From Sulfuritortus calidifontis (GTDB taxonomy: Bacteria > Pseudomonadota > Gammaproteobacteria > Burkholderiales > Thiobacillaceae): 64,000 nucleotides of DNA. Below the pieces are notes generated by a model. That model saw only the letters and a program-made list of their open reading frames with translations. It was not told where the DNA came from and searched no databases. Position 1 is the first letter of the stretch. The number at the start of each line of letters is the position of its first letter. The stretch covers positions 620,001 through 684,000 of the forward strand of contig NZ_AP018721.1 in NCBI RefSeq assembly GCF_003967275.1, written 5' to 3'. A program made the position numbers and the translations under genes. Positions 60,713-64,000 of this stretch are shown here, one piece after another.

Positions 60713-62770
60713 ATGACCGCTCACGGTGACCACCTCAAGTTCCGCAGCCAGCCGGGGGTGACCAAGGCCCAGCACCTGCAAGGGGAAACGCTGAATCTGG
60801 TGTTCCGCCAGTCGCGGGCCAGCATGTTCGCCCATGTGGTGCTGTTGCCCTTGATGTTGTTCATCTACAGCCATGACGTGCCGGCAAGCCGGGTCTGGCT
60901 TTGGGGTGGCGCGACGCTGGCGGCGGTGGCCTGGCGCTTGCGCTTCCTGAGCGATTATTTCAAGCATCCCATCTATGCCGAGGACCTGCCGGACTGGCAG
61001 CGCGGCTTCGTCTTCAGCCTGTTCCTGGTCGGGCTGTGCTGGGGGCTGCCCGGCGCCCTGTTTACGTCCTATCTGGATCAGACCGACCTGATCGTGGCGA
61101 CCCTGGTCATCATCGGTTTGAGCGGCGGCAGCATGGGGGCCTTCGGCCACCACCGTCCCTCGCACATCGCCTTCAGCTGGCCCCTGATCCTGCCGCTGGC
61201 GGGGTATTGGCTGTGGCAGGGCAGCAGCGGGGGCGTCGTCATCGGTCTGTCGCTGCTGCTCTATCTGCTGTTGACCACGCGCATCGTCACCGGCTTCCAG
61301 AAGGGCCTGATCGAGGCGATGGCCGCCCGCTACGACCAGCAGGCCAACATCAACGAACTGACCGCGCTGACCCGACGGCTCGATGCCGCCAATCACGCCC
61401 TGGCCGAGAAGAATGCCCTGTTCAGCAGCCTGTTCAACAACAGCCATCAGCTCATGGCCTATCTCGACCGCCGGTTCAATTTTGTCTTCGTCAACGAGGC
61501 CTATGCCGCGGCCGGGAAACGGCCGGCCGGCGAATATGTTGGCCTGAACCACTTCGCCCTCTATCCCGATGCCGAGAACGAGCGCATCTTCCGCCAGGTG
61601 TTGGAGACCGGTCGGGCCTATCGGGCCGATTCCAAGCCCTTCGTGCATCCCGATCAGCCCGAGCGCGGCACGACCTACTGGGACATCGACCTACTGCCGA
61701 TTCACGATTCCGAAGGCGGGGTATGCGGCCTGTTGCTGTCGCTGTTCGACGTCACCGAACACGGCGCGGCCCTGCAGAAGTTGGCCGAACGCGAGGAATA
61801 CCTGGGGGCAGTGCTCAATGCCATGCACGATGGTCTGTGCGTCTCCGACGAGCAGGGCCGCATCGTCGGGGTGACCCCTTCGCTCTGCGCCATGTACGGC
61901 TATGCCGAGGCCGAACTGATCGGCCAGGACATCACCCGCCTGATCGGCGGCCATGACCGGACCCGGCATGCCGGTTATGTGCACGAGCACGTGGCGCGGC
62001 ACAAGAAGCTGCTGTTCAAGCGCGTGGTGGTGGGCCAGGGCGTGCGCAAGGAGGGCACGGCCTTCCCGGTCGAGGTCTCCCTGACCGAAACCACGGTGGG
62101 TGGTCGCCAGCTGTTCGTCGCCTCGATCCGCGACGTCACCGAGCGCCAGGCCATGATCGACCGGCTCGAGGAGGCGCTGGCCGATCTGCGCCAGGAGAAG
62201 GAAAAGGTGCAGGCGGCCAACGAGGAGCTGGCCTTCCTCTCCACCCATGACAGCCTGACCAACCTGGCCAACCGGCGCCATTTCGACGATTTTTCCAGCC
62301 GGCTCTGGCGCCAGGCCCAGCGCCGCCACGAGTGGGTGGCGATCCTGCTGATCGATATCGATCACTTCAAGCAGTACAACGACCATTTCGGCCACCAGGC
62401 CGGCGATGTCTGCCTGAGCCGGCTGGCCGAGGTGCTCGGCCGCGAGATCAGCCGCGCCGGCGACCTGGCGGCCCGCTATGGCGGCGAGGAGTTCATCGTC
62501 TTCCTCGGCAACACCGATGCCGGCGGCGCCGGGCATATCGCCGAAACCGTGCGCAGCCAGGTGCAGGCCATGGCGATCCCGCACCCGAGCACGGCCTACG
62601 GCGTGGTCACGGTGAGCATCGGCCTGGCGGCCTGCGTGCCGGGCAAGGGTGCGCGCATCGAGCCGCTGATCGGTCGAGCCGATGCCGCGTTATATGCGGC
62701 GAAGGCGGCAGGACGAAATTGCCTGGAAGTGTCGGCCACCGACCCGACGGGGAGCTGTGCGGCCGACTGA
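60713..62770 (+). CDS. Membrane diguanylate cyclase with two PAS domains (7TM-like + PAS-PAS-GGDEF)
   Basis: About 685 residues. An N-terminal region with about six transmembrane helices (to residue ~195) resembles MASE-type sensors. Two PAS domains follow (about 230-350, SSLFNNSHQLMAYLDRRFNF; and 360-480, LGAVLNAMHDGLCVSDEQGRI). A C-terminal GGDEF domain (about 510-680) has an active-type site RYGGEEFIVFL and an inhibitory RxxD site (RAGD) five residues before it. It makes c-di-GMP, which the PilZ protein at 10537 could read. The ATG at 60713 is preferred; the frame is open from 60611, which would place the start inside the FNR-type box. Confidence 0.88.
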   Translation: MTAHGDHLKFRSQPGVTKAQHLQGETLNLVFRQSRASMFAHVVLLPLMLFIYSHDVPASRVWLWGGATLAAVAWRLRFLSDYFKHPIYAEDLPDWQRGFVFSLFLVGLCWGLPGALFTSYLDQTDLIVATLVIIGLSGGSMGAFGHHRPSHIAFSWPLILPLAGYWLWQGSSGGVVIGLSLLLYLLLTTRIVTGFQKGLIEAMAARYDQQANINELTALTRRLDAANHALAEKNALFSSLFNNSHQLMAYLDRRFNFVFVNEAYAAAGKRPAGEYVGLNHFALYPDAENERIFRQVLETGRAYRADSKPFVHPDQPERGTTYWDIDLLPIHDSEGGVCGLLLSLFDVTEHGAALQKLAEREEYLGAVLNAMHDGLCVSDEQGRIVGVTPSLCAMYGYAEAELIGQDITRLIGGHDRTRHAGYVHEHVARHKKLLFKRVVVGQGVRKEGTAFPVEVSLTETTVGGRQLFVASIRDVTERQAMIDRLEEALADLRQEKEKVQAANEELAFLSTHDSLTNLANRRHFDDFSSRLWRQAQRRHEWVAILLIDIDHFKQYNDHFGHQAGDVCLSRLAEVLGREISRAGDLAARYGGEEFIVFLGNTDAGGAGHIAETVRSQVQAMAIPHPSTAYGVVTVSIGLAACVPGKGARIEPLIGRADAALYAAKAAGRNCLEVSATDPTGSCAAD

Positions 62771-62789
62771 GCGCCTGGCGAAATAGGCG

Positions 62790-63443
62790 CTAGCGGCCTC
62801 GTTTTCTCTCGATCGCCCACACCGCCGCCTCGACCCGCGAGCGCAGGTTGAGCTTCTTCAAGAGGTGCTTGACGTGGACCTTGACCGTGCCTTCGGTGAT
62901 GTCGAGTTCCCGGGCGATCAGCTTGTTGCTCTTGCCCTCGGCGATGAGATCGAGGATACGGCCCTCCTGTTCGGTCAGACCGGCCTCGTCCAGGTCCTTC
63001 GGCCGGCCGTCGTCGCGCATGGCGTGGGCGAGCAGTCCGGTCAGCCGCTCGGTCAGCGGCAGGCGGCCGGCGGCGGCGTCCTTCAGCCTGGCCACCAGAT
63101 CCTCGGGCTCCATCTCCTTCAGCAGATAGCCGTCGGCGCCGGCGCGCAGGGCGGCGATCAGGTCGGCCGCCTCGTCGGAGACGGTGAGCATGACCACCCG
63201 CGCCTCGCTGTCGGTGGCCTTGATCGCCTTGAGCACCTCGATGCCGTTCATGTCCTTCATGTTGAGGTCGAGCAGGATCAGGTCCGGCTGCAGTTCCCTG
63301 GCCAGGCGGCATCCCTCGCGGCCACCGGAGGCCTCGCCGATCACGTTGAACTCGGCTGCCGGCTTGAGCAGCTGCAGCACGCCTTTGCGGAACAGCGGGT
63401 GGTCGTCGATGATCAACAGACGTTGGGGGGATGAGGTATTCAT
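62790..63443 (-). CDS. narL: Nitrate/nitrite response regulator NarL
   Basis: A 217-residue regulator. The receiver has IIDDHPLFRKG, the phospho-Asp in LILLDLNMKDMNG, and GYLLKEMEPEDL. A LuxR-type helix-turn-helix follows (LTEQEGRILDLIAEGKSNKLIA in two parts, and EGTVKVHVKHLLKKLNLRS). It is coupled by a four-base overlap to narX upstream. The pair would sense nitrate/nitrite and control nitrate respiration; the nar genes themselves must lie outside the window. Confidence 0.94.
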   Translation of the reverse strand: MNTSSPQRLLIIDDHPLFRKGVLQLLKPAAEFNVIGEASGGREGCRLARELQPDLILLDLNMKDMNGIEVLKAIKATDSEARVVMLTVSDEAADLIAALRAGADGYLLKEMEPEDLVARLKDAAAGRLPLTERLTGLLAHAMRDDGRPKDLDEAGLTEQEGRILDLIAEGKSNKLIARELDITEGTVKVHVKHLLKKLNLRSRVEAAVWAIERKRGR

Positions 63444-64000
63444 AGATTGGCGATCTTGATCGGGACAACGGACTGACGCTGGCCGTTGAGAGGAAAGTCG
63501 AGCACGACGCGGGTGCCGCCGCCAGGCCGTTCCTCGTAGCGGATCTCGCCCTGCAGGGTGCGGGCGCGTTCTTCCATGATGGTCATGCCGTAGTGGTGGA
63601 CGTCGGCCGTCTTGCGGATGCCAATGCCGTCATCCTCGATCACCACCTCAAGCCGGCCGTCCGGCCGGCACTGCAGGCCGACCGCGGCCCGGCTGGCATG
63701 GGCATGGTTGAGTACGTTCGACAAGGCCTCGCGGATGACATGGAGGACATGGATCTCCCCGTTCGGCGACAGCGGGCAGTCGAGCCGGCTGGTGTCGAGC
63801 TCGATCTCGATGCCGCCGCGGCGGGCGAATTCCGCCACGGTATGGGCGAGCACGCTGTGCAGGTCGCCGCCCTCCATCTTCAGCCGGAAGGTCGACAACA
63901 GCTCGCGCAGCTGGCGATAGGCGCCGGACAGGCCGGTGCGCAGCTCGGCCAGCAGCTGCTCCGCCGCGCCATGCTGCTGCGGATCCTTCAGCGCCGCCTG
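63440..64000 (-). CDS. narX: Nitrate/nitrite sensor histidine kinase NarX, C-terminal part (truncated by window edge)
   Basis: The frame is open to the right edge; only the last ~186 codons are present and the N-terminus lies outside. The visible part has a HisKA_3-type region ending in LLAELRTGLSGAYRQLRELL and an HATPase domain with HVIREALSNVLNHAHASRA (ATP N-box), EDDGIGI (G1) and GMTIMEERARTLQG. NarX phosphorylates NarL in response to nitrate. Sensor features cannot be checked because they are outside the window, so NarX versus NarQ rests on pairing with narL. Confidence 0.88.
   Translation of the reverse strand, partial: QAALKDPQQHGAAEQLLAELRTGLSGAYRQLRELLSTFRLKMEGGDLHSVLAHTVAEFARRGGIEIELDTSRLDCPLSPNGEIHVLHVIREALSNVLNHAHASRAAVGLQCRPDGRLEVVIEDDGIGIRKTADVHHYGMTIMEERARTLQGEIRYEERPGGGTRVVLDFPLNGQRQSVVPIKIANL

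Overview
The window looks like one contiguous piece of chromosome from a high-GC, chemolithoautotrophic, denitrifying sulfur-oxidising betaproteobacterium of the Thiobacillus/Sulfuritortus kind (Thiobacillaceae). This is inferred from the gene content: a cbb3 oxidase cluster, an oxidative-type dsr cluster (dsrABEFHCMKLJOPNR, with dsrL and dsrEFH), a cd1 nitrite reductase cluster with heme d1 genes, a cytochrome-c-dependent NO reductase, and the start of a narXL system. I saw no rRNA, tRNA, insertion sequence, prophage or CRISPR array.

Layout. 1-398: 3' end of fliI. 408-8490: cco cluster on the minus strand, transcribed ccoI-ccoS then ccoN-O-Q-P-G-H plus a 43-residue membrane protein, with an FNR/ANR-type box before ccoN. 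8530-12733: housekeeping genes on plus (aat, bpt, an unknown, a PilZ protein, thyA, folA). 12734-18797: minus strand ahpF-ahpC, a cytochrome c551/c552, a chemoreceptor, murI and queG. 18789-22473: tsaE, amiC and a NarX/NarL-like pair. 22515-26211: a divergent histone-deacetylase-like gene and a Pat-type acetyltransferase. 26232-40566: cysG and the whole dsr cluster on minus. 40837-44574: a divergent plus-strand group with an 84-residue unknown, a stand-alone Cas6/Cmx6-like gene, a cysteine-free DsrC paralogue, a two-domain rhodanese, an unknown and a TauD-like dioxygenase. 44680-47172: norB, norC and a membrane protein on minus. 47382-55661: nirS-C-F-DL-G-H-J-N on plus. 55678-57605: three-gene minus operon headed by a most unusual protein with 11-residue Cys-x2-Trp repeats joined to a metzincin-like domain. 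57971-64000: a nitronate monooxygenase-like gene, nnrS, a diguanylate cyclase, and narL with the 3' part of narX.

How it fits together. The Dsr proteins oxidise stored or bound sulfur to sulfite. Electrons pass through DsrMKJOP and c-type cytochromes to oxygen through the cbb3 oxidase, or to nitrite and NO through NirS and NorBC. CysG makes siroheme, the cofactor of DsrAB and also the precursor that NirDL/G/H, NirJ, NirF and NirN turn into heme d1. Six perfect palindromic FNR/DNR-type boxes lie before ccoN, the cytochrome c gene, the chemoreceptor, norC's operon, nirS and nnrS, so low oxygen and/or NO probably coordinate most of the respiratory genes. The dsr promoter lacks such a box and instead carries an iterated GGGGTA/TACCCG array with a period of about 23 bp.

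Most interesting items: the 11-residue repeat metzincin operon (55678-57605); the iterated operator before dsrA; the Cas6-like gene without CRISPR beside a cysteine-free DsrC paralogue; a repeat element that encodes the N-terminus of NirG; and competing hairpins between nirS and nirC. All functional calls rest on reading the sequence and recalling families; no database search was run.
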